This document shows positions 43,372-53,015 of a stretch of 64,000 nt of DNA, one piece after another. Location of the stretch: NCBI GenBank assembly GCA_042691655.1, contig CP170506.1:2728001-2792000 (forward strand), written 5' to 3'. This DNA is from UBA695 sp042691655 (lineage in GTDB: Bacteria; Verrucomicrobiota; Verrucomicrobiia; Chthoniobacterales; Chthoniobacteraceae). The position numbers were made by a program, and so were the translations under genes. Under the pieces are notes generated by a model. That model had not been told where the DNA came from, made no database searches, and worked only from the letters and a program-made list of their open reading frames with translations. Every line of letters begins with the position of its first letter. The first letter of the stretch is position 1.

Positions 43372-45675
43372 ATGTCTCAATCTCATGTTGCCTCGCGTCT
43401 GCGTGCCGGTGCATCCGATAGTTCGCCGGGAGTCGCTATACCTGGGCGGAAATTCATTCTCGCGACCACGGTTGCCTGCCTTATTTCCAACGGATTATTC
43501 GTTTCCGCTTCCGCCGCGCCTGGAGCGCAAACTTCTGGTACCGTAGTAATATCCAGCACCACCACCGAAGTCGTTGTCACCGGCAGCGTCCCCCAAGACG
43601 GTTCGGCGGCTGCCGGGTACCGCGTGGCTACCGCTTCAGCGGGACCGCTTGGTAACGTCAATCTCCAGGACGCGCCGCTTTCCATTCACGTCGTCTCTGC
43701 AGACTTGATCAAGAACCTCCAGGCCAGCAGCGCCTCAGATGCGTTGCGCTACGAACCGACGGTGACGGCGATCCTGGGCAGCGACCGCTCCTCGGATTAC
43801 TTCCTTATTCGCGGTTTCGTCAGTTCGCCCTTCAACGGCGAGGGCAATGCCATTGACGGGATGCGCACCTATTCGCTCCTCACCCCCGTCGAGGATAAGG
43901 AACGCATTGAGGTGCTCGATGGGGTCAGCAGCTTCCTTTACGGTATTTCCGCCCCGGGCGGTATGATTAACTATGTCACCAAGCGGCCCACGGATCAGCC
44001 CCTGGCCACGCTGACCATCGGCGATTACGGCGGCAGCGAATTCTACACCCATCTCGACGCGGGCGGGCGGCTCGACAAAAACGGGAAGTGGCTCTACCGC
44101 TTCAATGCGCTCTATGGCGACGGCGATGCAGCCATCGACAGCCTGAGCCAGAACCGTTACCTCTTGAGCGGTGCGGTGGATTGGAAGCCGACGGAGGAGA
44201 CCACGGTTTCCTTCGACCTGGCCCGCTCCTACCGCAAGGAAGACCAGCCCCAGGCCCTCATTGTCCCGGGTGCCGCGACGACGATCAACGGCGTGAAGTA
44301 TCCCGGCGTCACCTCCATTCCGGATGCCCCAGACGCCACGAAGAACTACGGAAACCCGCTCTGCTACACCATGGACCTGTACAACCGGGTCGGGGTGGGC
44401 TTGACGCAGAAGCTCAGCGACATCTTCACGATCCGCACGAACTTCCGCTACACCTACGACGCCAACCAGGCGCCCAACCTGCGCAACTGGCTGGTGGATA
44501 ACGATGGGCACTATTACCAGCAGATCTACAACAAGGGGTTGCACGTCAACCATACGTCCCAAGCCAACTTCTTCCTGGACGCCACCTTTGATACCGGGGC
44601 CTTTGGCCACAAGGTCACGCTGGGCTTCGTGGAGAACTACCTGGAACGCCTGACGCCGTATCCCAACGCCAACAAGCGCTTTAACACCACGGGGTTTGTT
44701 TCTTCGCTCTCCGATCCCGAGGCGGCGGCGCTGGCGGATTTCGGCAGCATTGAGGTTTCCAGCGGCGGCCCTTACCGCAAGACGGAAGTCCGCAACGACT
44801 ACAACTTCGTGGTGGCCGACCAGATCGAGATCACCAAGCAATGGGGCCTGCTCGTGGGCGCGACGGTGGCTACCATTGACGACGACAGTTGGGCGGCGGC
44901 CACGGGGATTTCCAACCCGGGCGTCATGGAAACAGCCGTCACGCCAGCCGTGGCGCTGACTTTCAAGCCAATCCCCGCCGTGACCACCTACGCCTCCTAC
45001 ATGGAGTCGCTGCAAAACGCGGGCACGGTCGCGGCTGGATATGCCAACGAGTACCAGTCGCTCGACCCGTACCTCACCCGGCAGGCCGAGGTGGGCGCGA
45101 AGGCGACCGTGGGCAACGTCAACCTGACCGCCGCACTCTTCTACATGGACAAGGCGGCCTACACGGTGGACACGGATAACAACTACACCGAGGGCGGCAC
45201 GGAAGTGCACAAGGGCATTGAATTCACCGCCACAGGCAAGCTGACCAGGGAGTGGACGATCCTCGGCGGCTTCACGCTGCTCGACGCCGAAATCCAGTCC
45301 CAGCGCTCCACGTCGGGCGTCGATTACAACGGCAAGACCCCCGACGGCGTGCCCGCGCAAACCTTCAAGCTCTACACGGAGTACAAACTCCCCTTCGTGG
45401 ACGGCCTGACGCTCATCGGCGGCGTGACTTACACGGGCCGCGAGTACGTGGATAACAGCGCCAATCTCAATATGAACCTCATGACGATCCCCGGTGTGGC
45501 CGTGGGCGAAGTGGGCCTCCGGTACGAGACCAAGGTTTATGGAAAAGACGTGGCGCTGCGCTTCAACGTCGAGAACGTCACGGGGGAGAATTACTGGGTA
45601 ACGGATACCAGCAACTTCCTCTACGTGGGCAACCCGCGGACCTTTGTGTTCTCGGCCACGGTGGCTTGGTTCTAG
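43372..45675 (+). CDS. TonB-dependent siderophore-type outer membrane receptor
   Basis: The 767-residue protein has an extended signal peptide, cleaved near ASAAPGA. It has a plug domain with QDAPLSIHVVSADLI, ALRYEPTVTAILGS, FLIRGF, and IEVLDGVSSFLYGISAPGGMINYVTKRP. The 22-strand barrel ends in the aromatic FSATVAWF. This matches FhuA/FecA-like ferric-siderophore receptors. The ligand is unproven; B12 or another chelate is possible given the neighbouring metE riboswitch. A TonB box is not obvious. Confidence 0.92.
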   Translation: MSQSHVASRLRAGASDSSPGVAIPGRKFILATTVACLISNGLFVSASAAPGAQTSGTVVISSTTTEVVVTGSVPQDGSAAAGYRVATASAGPLGNVNLQDAPLSIHVVSADLIKNLQASSASDALRYEPTVTAILGSDRSSDYFLIRGFVSSPFNGEGNAIDGMRTYSLLTPVEDKERIEVLDGVSSFLYGISAPGGMINYVTKRPTDQPLATLTIGDYGGSEFYTHLDAGGRLDKNGKWLYRFNALYGDGDAAIDSLSQNRYLLSGAVDWKPTEETTVSFDLARSYRKEDQPQALIVPGAATTINGVKYPGVTSIPDAPDATKNYGNPLCYTMDLYNRVGVGLTQKLSDIFTIRTNFRYTYDANQAPNLRNWLVDNDGHYYQQIYNKGLHVNHTSQANFFLDATFDTGAFGHKVTLGFVENYLERLTPYPNANKRFNTTGFVSSLSDPEAAALADFGSIEVSSGGPYRKTEVRNDYNFVVADQIEITKQWGLLVGATVATIDDDSWAAATGISNPGVMETAVTPAVALTFKPIPAVTTYASYMESLQNAGTVAAGYANEYQSLDPYLTRQAEVGAKATVGNVNLTAALFYMDKAAYTVDTDNNYTEGGTEVHKGIEFTATGKLTREWTILGGFTLLDAEIQSQRSTSGVDYNGKTPDGVPAQTFKLYTEYKLPFVDGLTLIGGVTYTGREYVDNSANLNMNLMTIPGVAVGEVGLRYETKVYGKDVALRFNVENVTGENYWVTDTSNFLYVGNPRTFVFSATVAWF

Positions 45676-45679
45676 CCCG

Positions 45680-46897
45680 ATGAATATGAAGAACGCCCCA
45701 TCCGGTGTAGAGCCGATTGCCTCAAGCCGTCGCGCGGGATTAGGGGTCCTCGCGGGAGCGGCGCTGCTGCTGGTGCTGGCGGGTGTTCTTCTTCCCTTCC
45801 GGGCCCAACCCAAGGAGGGACGGGAACCTGCGTCCCCGCCCCTCCATCATGTGCGCGATCTCGCCGGGCGCGAGGTCGCGCTCAAGCCGGAGATCCGGCG
45901 CATTGTGCTGGTGCAGGGACGCGATATTTATGCGCTGGCGGCCTTGCTGGGGGACGATCTGCCCAACCGCCTCGTGGCCATCGGCCCCGATCTGCGCACT
46001 GCCGATCACGATGCCTATGAAGCAATCATCGCCCGCTATCCCTCCATCGCCAAACTGCCGGAAATCGGCGATGTCTTCAAAGACGCGCTGAGCGCGGAAC
46101 AGCTCATCGAATTGCAGCCCGACCTCGTGGTCCTGGACGCCTTCATGCTGGAGCGCGGCTGCAAATGCCTGGCGAAACTGGAGCAAGCCGGGCTGCCGCT
46201 GGTCTACCACGATGCATCCAACGACCCCATCTCCGGGCCCCAGCGCAGCCTCCTTCTTTTGGGCTCGCTCCTCGGGCCGCAAGCCGAGGCTCGTGCCAGG
46301 GAAATGGCGGGCATCGCCGACGCGCGCATTGCACTCATCACCTCGCGCCTCGCCAGTTATCCCGGCCCCTTTCCCTCGGTTTACTTGGAAACAGGCGGTA
46401 ATCCCCACCGCCCCGGCAACACCTTCGGTACCACCAAAACGCCCCCGCGCTACACCTGCTGGGGCGAAGTGCTGCACCGGCTGCGCGTCCAAAATATCGC
46501 CGACGGCGTCATCGACTGGGGGCCGCTTCATCCCGAAACCATTTTGCGCGCCGACCCGGAAGTCGTGATCGTCACCGGCCAGAGCTGGAAGAGCCCCGGC
46601 CAGCTCCACCTCGGCTACGGAGCCGACGCCGCCCAAGGAATGGACGTCCTGGCGGAATTCCGGACCCGGCCCGGCTGGGCTTCGCTGCGCGCCATGCAGT
46701 CGGGCCGCATTTACGCCGTCTTCCATACCTTTACCATCCACTTCTTCGGGTACGTCGGCATCGAGGCGATCGCCAAAGATTGTTACCCCGGGCTTTTCGC
46801 CGATCTCAACCCGGAGGCCGACTTGCGCGAAATCCACAACCGCTATTTGCCCTACCCACTCACGGGAGCCTGGATGCTCCCCACTGAAACTCCCTAA
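45680..46897 (+). CDS. FecB-like periplasmic substrate-binding protein
   Basis: The 405-residue protein has an N-terminal membrane anchor or signal (GVLAGAALLLVLAGVLLPF), then a PeriBP domain: VRDLAGREVAL, LIELQPDLVVLDAFM, DPEVVIVTG, and WASLRAMQSGRIYAV. It belongs to the group that binds ferric siderophores, haem or B12. ATG 45680 lies four bases after the receptor stop. No permease or ATPase (FecCD/E) is adjacent, so these must be elsewhere if the pair is used for uptake. Confidence 0.85.
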   Translation: MNMKNAPSGVEPIASSRRAGLGVLAGAALLLVLAGVLLPFRAQPKEGREPASPPLHHVRDLAGREVALKPEIRRIVLVQGRDIYALAALLGDDLPNRLVAIGPDLRTADHDAYEAIIARYPSIAKLPEIGDVFKDALSAEQLIELQPDLVVLDAFMLERGCKCLAKLEQAGLPLVYHDASNDPISGPQRSLLLLGSLLGPQAEARAREMAGIADARIALITSRLASYPGPFPSVYLETGGNPHRPGNTFGTTKTPPRYTCWGEVLHRLRVQNIADGVIDWGPLHPETILRADPEVVIVTGQSWKSPGQLHLGYGADAAQGMDVLAEFRTRPGWASLRAMQSGRIYAVFHTFTIHFFGYVGIEAIAKDCYPGLFADLNPEADLREIHNRYLPYPLTGAWMLPTETP

Positions 46898-46901
46898 ACC
46901 C

Positions 46902-47528
46902 ATGTCCATACCCTACGCCTTCTTTGATGCCGATTGCCTCGAGGCCACGCCCCAAGGGGCGCTGCGGCTGCATCCGCGCGCCCGCCTGCAACCGTTCCGC
47001 AAAAAGCTGATCGCCCTTTACAAAGTGATCCGCGCCAATGCCGCGCCGCTGGTTTACAGCACCTGCTACGGGCGGCCCATGCTGCGCCCCGGCGTGCGTG
47101 GAGACATCCTTTTCGTGCCGCTCGACCCGCGCGAACAGGCATGGAAAGCGGACGTCGCCACCCATCATCTCTTCTACGTTCACAAGACCTACCGGGACCC
47201 GAAGCAGAAACACCTCTGCCCGACCTACGACATGTTTGCCGACAACGGCAACGCCGCCGATCTCGTGCGGGCAATCGACGCGCGGGAGTGGATCGTTTTT
47301 GGCAACGGCTTCAACCTCTGCATCGGCGGGGCGGTGCTGGGGATTCTCAACGCGGGCGCGCCCCGCGTCACCTTCCTGGCTGATGTGATGACGCCGCTCC
47401 ATGGCGTGCCGAGCGTCCCGCCGCCGGAGACCGTCTTTGAACAATGGAGCAAGGCTGGAGCCCGCCACAAGACCTTCGAGCAGCTCTGCCTGCGCCTGGC
47501 CCGCGAACGCCTCCAAACCGCCGCGTGA
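46902..47528 (+). CDS. Isochorismatase-like cysteine-hydrolase fold protein (tentative)
   Basis: The 208-residue protein shows an isochorismatase-like pattern: YAFFDADCLE near the N-terminus and WIVFGNGFNLCIGGAVLGILNAGAPRVTFLADVM. In that family the Cys in the later block is the nucleophile, and an acidic residue near the N-terminus assists. It follows the binding protein by four bases, so the three genes form one unit. A role in breaking down an imported chelate is inferred. Confidence 0.6.
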   Translation: MSIPYAFFDADCLEATPQGALRLHPRARLQPFRKKLIALYKVIRANAAPLVYSTCYGRPMLRPGVRGDILFVPLDPREQAWKADVATHHLFYVHKTYRDPKQKHLCPTYDMFADNGNAADLVRAIDAREWIVFGNGFNLCIGGAVLGILNAGAPRVTFLADVMTPLHGVPSVPPPETVFEQWSKAGARHKTFEQLCLRLARERLQTAA

Positions 47529-47564
47529 ACACCGCTCTCCAATACCAGCGGCTGAGCCAGTAAA

Positions 47565-47886
47565 CCGAGAACGGGATGAAGCCCCCGAGGATAATACCTC
47601 CCGATAAGGGCGATTCGGTTGTTCGCCGCGGCCCGGACCTCGGCCCGGCGGCGAGCCAAAGCGCGAAGTCCGCCCCGATGAGCGGCCCCATTGCCTGGAC
47701 GGCGACTTGCGCCTTCGCCCCCTCCACTGCGTCGATATAGGAGAGGATCGCGTCCGGGGGCGTATCGCCGGGCCCCGTCATTGTGATCAGCACGCGATCG
47801 TTAGGATTGGCGAGCATCGCGGACAGTTCGACGACACCGGCGGCGTGGTCGCCCTGCCCGGTTCTCAAAAGGAATTTTCGCAACAT
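47565..47886 (-). pseudogene. Fragment resembling a Clp-fold (ClpP/SDH-like) protein
   Basis: The minus frame from ATG 47886 reads VVELSAMLANPNDRVLITMTGPGDTPPDAILSYIDAV, which recalls the GPGD or PGG turn and helix of Clp-fold proteases. A hydrophobic segment (GGIILGGFIPFSVYWLSRWYW) follows, and then the frame runs into the antisense of the preceding gene. There is no family-consistent C-terminus. It sits next to the decayed topoisomerase, so it is probably another remnant of the same mobile element. Identification is weak. Confidence 0.35.
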
Positions 47887-47952
47887 GGCGAAGATACCGG
47901 AGAGCCCTTTTACTGGTTGAAGCGACCCGGCCAGAATGGCAGAACCGTACCG

Positions 47953-49651
47953 ATGCCCGCGCCCGCCGTTTACCTTTGCCAGAACGAGATCCAGGCCGCG
48001 GCCATCGCGGAGGTTCTCGGCAATCCCGAACCCGGGGCGGACTCGATTCGGACGGAGGGGGGGAAGTCGTTTGGACGGACGGGAGGCTTTTCGCGCTCGC
48101 CCCTCCCGAGGACGTTGCCCCCGCGTGGTCCGAGCGGAACGCCGCCGCGCTTCCGTTGCTTCCCAACCCCATGCGGCTCGTCGCCAAGCCGCGCCGCGAC
48201 GAAAAAATCGCCTCGATTAAATCCTCCCGGTCCGTCGCGGACACCGTCGTTATCGCCACCAATCCCGACGAGGAAGGCGAAACGGCCGCCCGCGAGGTTC
48301 TGGAGCAAGCCGGATTCGTCGGGCACGTTCTCCGCCTCTGGCTACGTTCCCTCAATCCCGGAGACATCCAAACCGCCCTCTCTTCGGTTTTCGACGCCAA
48401 GCGGACGGAGGGTTTATGGCTGGAGGCCAGGGCCCGCGAATGGTGCGGCTGGATCGTGGGGGCAAACCTGACCCGGGCCCTAACATGCAGGCTAAATGGG
48501 CGTCGACCCTTTCCCGTCGGATATGTTCTCACGCAGGCGCTTGCCATCGCCAATCGCATCGCTTTCCATCCCGGGAAGAAATATCGGATATCGGCGATCG
48601 TCTCTTGGGTTTGCCACATCGAGGGCATGAGCTGCGGCGAATACCGCGAATACGACGAGGATGTTTCCCTCGAGCTTTTCCACGAACAACCGATTTACGC
48701 GACCACAGGATTCTCACGCGCCCCAAATTGGAGCGAATCGCCAAAAAAAGCGTCGGTCGCCCCGTTTACCTGAATGGGCGGACGAGCCGGATCGACGAAA
48801 AAGCCCCTTTGCCGCCGACTCTCGGCGACATTCAGATCCAGGCCTCCTCCCGCCACGGGTGGTCCCCTTCCAAAATGCTGGATCTCCTCTTTTCCCTTTA
48901 CGAAAGCCACAAGGCCATCACCTATCCGGCGACGAATGGCCGCTTTTATCCGCCCTCGCACGCCGAGGAAGTTACTCGCATACTGGAAAAACTTGGACAT
49001 TCCGGCCACATATATCGCCTGGCGGCGGAAGATGCCTCGGTCCGGGCATCCGTTTTTTCCGAAAGCGGGTCGTGGCCATTCCAGGCAATCGCCCCGACAG
49101 TGTCCATCCCAGAACCGGAATCCCTGACCGGCGACGAGAAAAAGGCGTATGTCATGGTCGCCGAATCCTAAGTCGCGGCGTTCCTGCCGGATCACGTCCG
49201 TGAGGAAACGGCGTGGACCGCCGAAGACCCGTTCGATTGCGACTCAAGGTTTTTTAGCCATCAACCCTTTGTCGCAAAACAAATCGAGACCATCGAACTC
49301 GGCCGTTACTGGTTTGAGGGCGAACTATGGACCCCGAGGTTTCCCGAGATACCGGAGGGCATCGACAAACAGGACGAGGCGGGCTGCCGCGTTTCCTCCG
49401 CGAGCGTTGTGGAGGAAACCGCCGAAAGGGAGGCGGCTTTTGGGGGAAACTCGCCCGCCGCCGCGAAACCGGGCGATGTCATCGTCAAGGGGCAGAAAGA
49501 TAATCGCGGACATAACGAGGAACACGACATTTACCTTATCAATGACGACTGGGGGTTTCTGGATCTGACGAAAAAGGAGGCCATCGACCTGCTGAAAAAG
49601 CGTGAAAAAGCAGGGAAGGAGGCGGAGAAGTCCGCCAAAACTCCCGCATGA
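47953..49651 (+). pseudogene. DNA topoisomerase III (TopB-like), degraded
   Basis: The pieces read in order as a type IA topoisomerase. These are PAPAVYLCQNEIQAAAIAEVLG, then ALAPPEDVAPAW and VVIATNPDEEGETAAREVL (a Toprim variant in which the usual DADREGE reads NPDEEGE), then WLEARAREWCGWIVGANLTRA. Later come KAITYPATNGRFYP (around the catalytic Tyr; usual Arg replaced by Ala) and VAAFLPDHVREETAW. Breaks: a seven-G run at 48057-48063 shifts the frame, a second shift falls near 48720-48735, and an in-frame TAA lies at 49169-49171. Plasmid or ICE TopB copies are common, so this is likely a mobile-element relic. Confidence 0.78.
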
Positions 49652-50272
49652 TTTGCCTCGGGGCGCGGGAGTGTTTCCATCAGGCTAATCGAAACTCCGT
49701 CCCTGGCATGATGCCATACGTTCGGTCCTGGAGTGTAGGCGAACTCGAACCCCTCGATTTCGAGTCGATGGGACTTACTCTGTTGGAAAATAATTCCTAC
49801 TATATCGCTACATAAAGTAGAGGTTTCTCATGTCCTGAGCCGTTGAGCGGAGTGACGGATAGGCGCATGCCATTATTGCGGGTCCTCTGTTGCCCAGAAA
49901 GTTTCCTCGATGCTTATTCTTTGCTTGGCGTATTTTTCATGCCCTATGGCATGCTTTTACCTTGCTCACCCCCTTCGTGGCGCAAGTGAACTACCGACAC
50001 GACTTATGCCGAGCAAAAACAGGACGTTCACAAAGTCGGCGAAGCTGCCAGTCATCATGCCAATGAGCGTGTTGGATGTTCAAATCTTTCAGATAAATCG
50101 GGATGAAGCGCCCAAATACCAACTCGAAAGAATTGAAGGCAAAGTCTCCCCACCGCAGCCAAAATGATAGAACCACCAAGTCTCTCTTTGTATAGGCAAG
50201 GTTTTCTGTACAGTAGAGATGCGCCTCAATACCGGCCGACATTGCAATGGAAGATGATACGCGACATGTTCG
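49652..50272. other. Gap containing a tRNA-like remnant and little else
   Basis: Apart from the tRNA-like segment listed separately there is no convincing gene. A hydrophobic minus-strand stretch near 49990-50055 (reading LIGMMTGSFADFVNVLFLLG) could be a decayed membrane gene. The rest has stop codons in all frames. Confidence 0.4.
49729..49772 (-). other. tRNA-Ser-like 3' fragment (possible attachment site)
   Basis: On the minus strand GACTCGAAATCGA resembles an anticodon arm with loop CTCGAAA (anticodon CGA, Ser), followed by GGGGTTCGAG, a T-loop-like block, and an end CACTCCA. No matching 5' half is present upstream and the T-stem pairs poorly, so it is not a working tRNA. Such 3' tRNA ends mark integration sites, and this one abuts the topoisomerase remnant. 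Confidence 0.3.
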
Positions 50273-51703
50273 TTATAGAACGGGCGGGAGAATCGGACAG
50301 TAAGGCAAATCCACGGCACTCCACGGGGCAAGATGCAAAGAGGCATCGGCCAAAAGAACGCTCGCAGCCTGCCAGGGATTGGCAGAGTTCAGTTCAACGC
50401 GAATCTCATGAACTGCCCGTGATGGCCTGAACAGAGCGCAAGCGCTCTCCGGCGCGCGGTGAGTTGCGGGAACATAGGGCACCCCAGGCGGACACTTGAT
50501 GACTAGTCTTCCGTCGATCCAAAGGCGCAAACCGTCGCGCGCCAATGCGATCACACGGAACGTCTTGCTCAAACCGTCCCCACTCTGCCACTCCCAAGCC
50601 CCACCCCCCAGCGCCTTGATCTCGGGAGGCAATTCCCCGTTCGCCCATGAAACAACCAGATTTCCCGATGTGATCTCAACACAACCGGGAAGACAACCCG
50701 CGGAAGGCGCCGAAAGCGGCTGGCTGGGAAAAACGGGCGCCAATTCCGCCGCTCGATCCCGTAAGGCGATGCTCCGCTCGGTCAATTCGCGAAGACCTTT
50801 CGGCGCACGGATACAGCGAATGCCCGGGCCGATGGCAAGGCTGTCCCCAAGCGGTTCAATCCACTGGGAAGGAAGGGCGTCCGTACCGAGCGACATCCCA
50901 AGAATCGCTCCGGCGCTCGCGGCTGTGCAGTCCGTATCATAACCTCCGTTGACCGCCAGCAGCAACGTCTCGCTAAAATCGCCCCGGCCATACAAAAGCG
51001 CCCAAAGCGTCAGCGCGACATTCAACGGAGCATGGGTGAAATTCTCATTCCCATGGGCGCGCAGCAGATCCTCTCTGGCGGCCCAGCATTCCGAGTCGCA
51101 CCTAAAGCAGGACATCACAAGATCCAGGGCGCGGCGGGTCTCCGTGCCCGCATCCACTCGCTTCATGCCTTCCTCCAGCGCTTCCCCAAGAGGCGCCCCG
51201 TCCAGGATCATTGCTTGAACGGAGGCAAAAAACACCTCGCCCGTAATTCCTTCGGCCCCGTGGTCAATCATCGAGTCCAGGCGAGCAAAACGCTCGGCGA
51301 GATCGGGATTTCCGGCGCTGATGATAGCCCAGATTTCACTGCGAATGGGAGAACCCATGCCCGAGGCAAACGGGTTGTCATATACCCCGGACACCCCGGG
51401 TTGGACCCCTCGGCGCAGATTCCAACGCGCACGGCCATACTCGTCCCACATATAATGAATGTGGGATAGCCAGGCATCTCCCATCACGTCGAGGGTAAGC
51501 GGTCCCCGGTGGCGCTCCATTCGATCCAGCCATACCAATTGAAGCTCCAAATCGTCATTCGGCGGAACCACCGTGGGGAGGGGATCGTAAAACCGGTAAT
51601 TTAGACGTTCGGTTTTTCCCTCGGCTGGCAGCCCAAGGGTTCCCCCGGCCGATTTGCCAAGCCAGCCTCCCATTACCCGCGATTCCAAATCAATTTTCGA
51701 CAT
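50273..51703 (-). CDS. ADP-ribosylglycohydrolase family protein with C-terminal extension
   Basis: The 476-residue protein has the ADP-ribosylglycohydrolase fold: GGWLGKSAGGTLG, NDDLELQLVWL (metal ligands), and GYDTDCTAASAGAILGM. A beta-rich C-terminal extension (about 340-476) has no named family. The usual TDDT reads NDDLE. The gene is the last in the glycan operon, 13 bases from its neighbour. An ADP-ribosyl substrate is therefore doubtful, and a glycoside substrate is possible; both are inference. Confidence 0.85.
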   Translation of the reverse strand: MSKIDLESRVMGGWLGKSAGGTLGLPAEGKTERLNYRFYDPLPTVVPPNDDLELQLVWLDRMERHRGPLTLDVMGDAWLSHIHYMWDEYGRARWNLRRGVQPGVSGVYDNPFASGMGSPIRSEIWAIISAGNPDLAERFARLDSMIDHGAEGITGEVFFASVQAMILDGAPLGEALEEGMKRVDAGTETRRALDLVMSCFRCDSECWAAREDLLRAHGNENFTHAPLNVALTLWALLYGRGDFSETLLLAVNGGYDTDCTAASAGAILGMSLGTDALPSQWIEPLGDSLAIGPGIRCIRAPKGLRELTERSIALRDRAAELAPVFPSQPLSAPSAGCLPGCVEITSGNLVVSWANGELPPEIKALGGGAWEWQSGDGLSKTFRVIALARDGLRLWIDGRLVIKCPPGVPYVPATHRAPESACALFRPSRAVHEIRVELNSANPWQAASVLLADASLHLAPWSAVDLPYCPILPPVL

Positions 51704-51715
51704 AATGCGTTGGTG

Positions 51716-53014
51716 CTACCGAATCGTACTTTCCATTTCCAAAGCCAGCAGATTCCACGAAAGGAACCCCGGGTTCATCAGCGGCTCGCCGGTTTCAGGG
51801 TGATAATATTCGTGGATCGAACCCGACTCTCGAATGTCGTTTTCCAGCAAAGCCACGGTCTTGCGGGCCAGCTCCGCGGCCTCGGGCTCGAATCCATAGC
51901 GGAGCAGTCCCTTCCAAACAAAATAGTTTGCCATGATCCAGACCGGGCCAAGCCAGTTGCTCGGGTTGCAGCTTTTGGCGAGGGAATACATCGGTTCGCT
52001 CTGCGACAACGACCTCACCCCGTGGGGCGCGTTAAAGGTGTTTGAATTTGCAAGGTGCGCTTGGATGACCTTCGCCTGCGCCGCCGATGCCGCACCGCAC
52101 CAGAGCGGGAGAAACCCGGTGAAACCTTGAATCCGCAGCGGGAGCGAGGTCCATTCCATCGGCATTCCCGGCGCGGCCCATGCGATTTTCTCCGCCCGGT
52201 GGTCGGAACAAAGAACGTCCTGGGAATAGAAAAACTGATCCCGGGAATCCCAACAGATCGTTTGAATCATGCGGGTCTGATGACAAGCCTCCTGCTGAAG
52301 CCGTCCCGCATCGTCCTTGTTTCCCAGACGCTCGGCCAGCGTGGCGGCGGCCCGGAGATCTTCCGCAAAAAGACAATTCAGGAGAAGGCTGGCTGAAGAA
52401 AAGTCGGGGCGGCCATAAGCTGCCGGATCGTTGTCCACACCAATCCCCACGTCCGATCCCCATACTAGCAAACCGCATTGGCTACGGTACTTTTTCGACC
52501 AGTGGCCAAGGAACCGCAGCAGCGCGTCGAAATGATCGCGAAGCCAGTCTACATCGCCGCTCTCGTCGGCCAGCCGCAAAGCAAACTGCGCGAGGATCGG
52601 CTTGGCTTGGTTCACCTCAGGGCCGCCTTCTTGGAGGCAGCCAAAGACATCGGGGTTATCCGCACGCATCATGATGGGGATGGCCCCACTCGGTCCTTGG
52701 TGCTCCAGGAAATTCAAGAGGCTCCCACGGCCATATTCGATCATCTGCCCCCGCATGGTTTCGTCGCCCAAGCGGCGCGCCAACTCCAGCAAGCCGCGCG
52801 TGGTCCAATAGCTGTCCCAATCCCAGAGTTCGTGGGAATACACCGCGCCGGGAACAATAAAAGGATGCCGCAAAAGTCCCGCCGAGGAGCGCAGCAGGGT
52901 TCGGCTGGATTTTGAAATATAGGATAGCAGCACCGATGATGAACTCGTGGATTGCGTGGGAGGCAGCACCGCCTGCCCCCTGTTTTCAGCATTGGCCATT
53001 GCGCGTATTGCCAC
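51716..53014 (-). CDS. MGH1-like/GH63-type (alpha/alpha)6 glycoside hydrolase
   Basis: The GTG at 53014 follows a good ribosome binding site (GGGGAGGG) and gives a 432-residue protein. It is an (alpha/alpha)6 barrel with HELWDWDSYWT, GCLQEGGPEVNQAKPI, LVWGSDVGIGVDNDP, NWLGPVWIMANYFVW, and EYYHPETGEPLMNPGFLSW. These resemble mannosylglycerate hydrolase-like and GH63/GH37 enzymes. No signal peptide is seen, so it probably acts in the cytoplasm on oligosaccharides. Its start lies two bases past the SGNH stop. Confidence 0.82.
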   Translation of the reverse strand: MAIRAMANAENRGQAVLPPTQSTSSSSVLLSYISKSSRTLLRSSAGLLRHPFIVPGAVYSHELWDWDSYWTTRGLLELARRLGDETMRGQMIEYGRGSLLNFLEHQGPSGAIPIMMRADNPDVFGCLQEGGPEVNQAKPILAQFALRLADESGDVDWLRDHFDALLRFLGHWSKKYRSQCGLLVWGSDVGIGVDNDPAAYGRPDFSSASLLLNCLFAEDLRAAATLAERLGNKDDAGRLQQEACHQTRMIQTICWDSRDQFFYSQDVLCSDHRAEKIAWAAPGMPMEWTSLPLRIQGFTGFLPLWCGAASAAQAKVIQAHLANSNTFNAPHGVRSLSQSEPMYSLAKSCNPSNWLGPVWIMANYFVWKGLLRYGFEPEAAELARKTVALLENDIRESGSIHEYYHPETGEPLMNPGFLSWNLLALEMESTIR

Positions 53015-53015
53015 G

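Noticed and set aside
43735..45813. A 692-codon open frame on the minus strand opposite the TonB receptor
   Set aside because: It is a high-GC shadow of a well-supported receptor gene, its residues are low-complexity (Arg/Val/Gly/His-rich), and it has no motif or start signal.
49910..50167. An 85-codon plus-strand frame in the gap before the glycan operon
   Set aside because: It has no family resemblance or ribosome binding site, and the region looks decayed.
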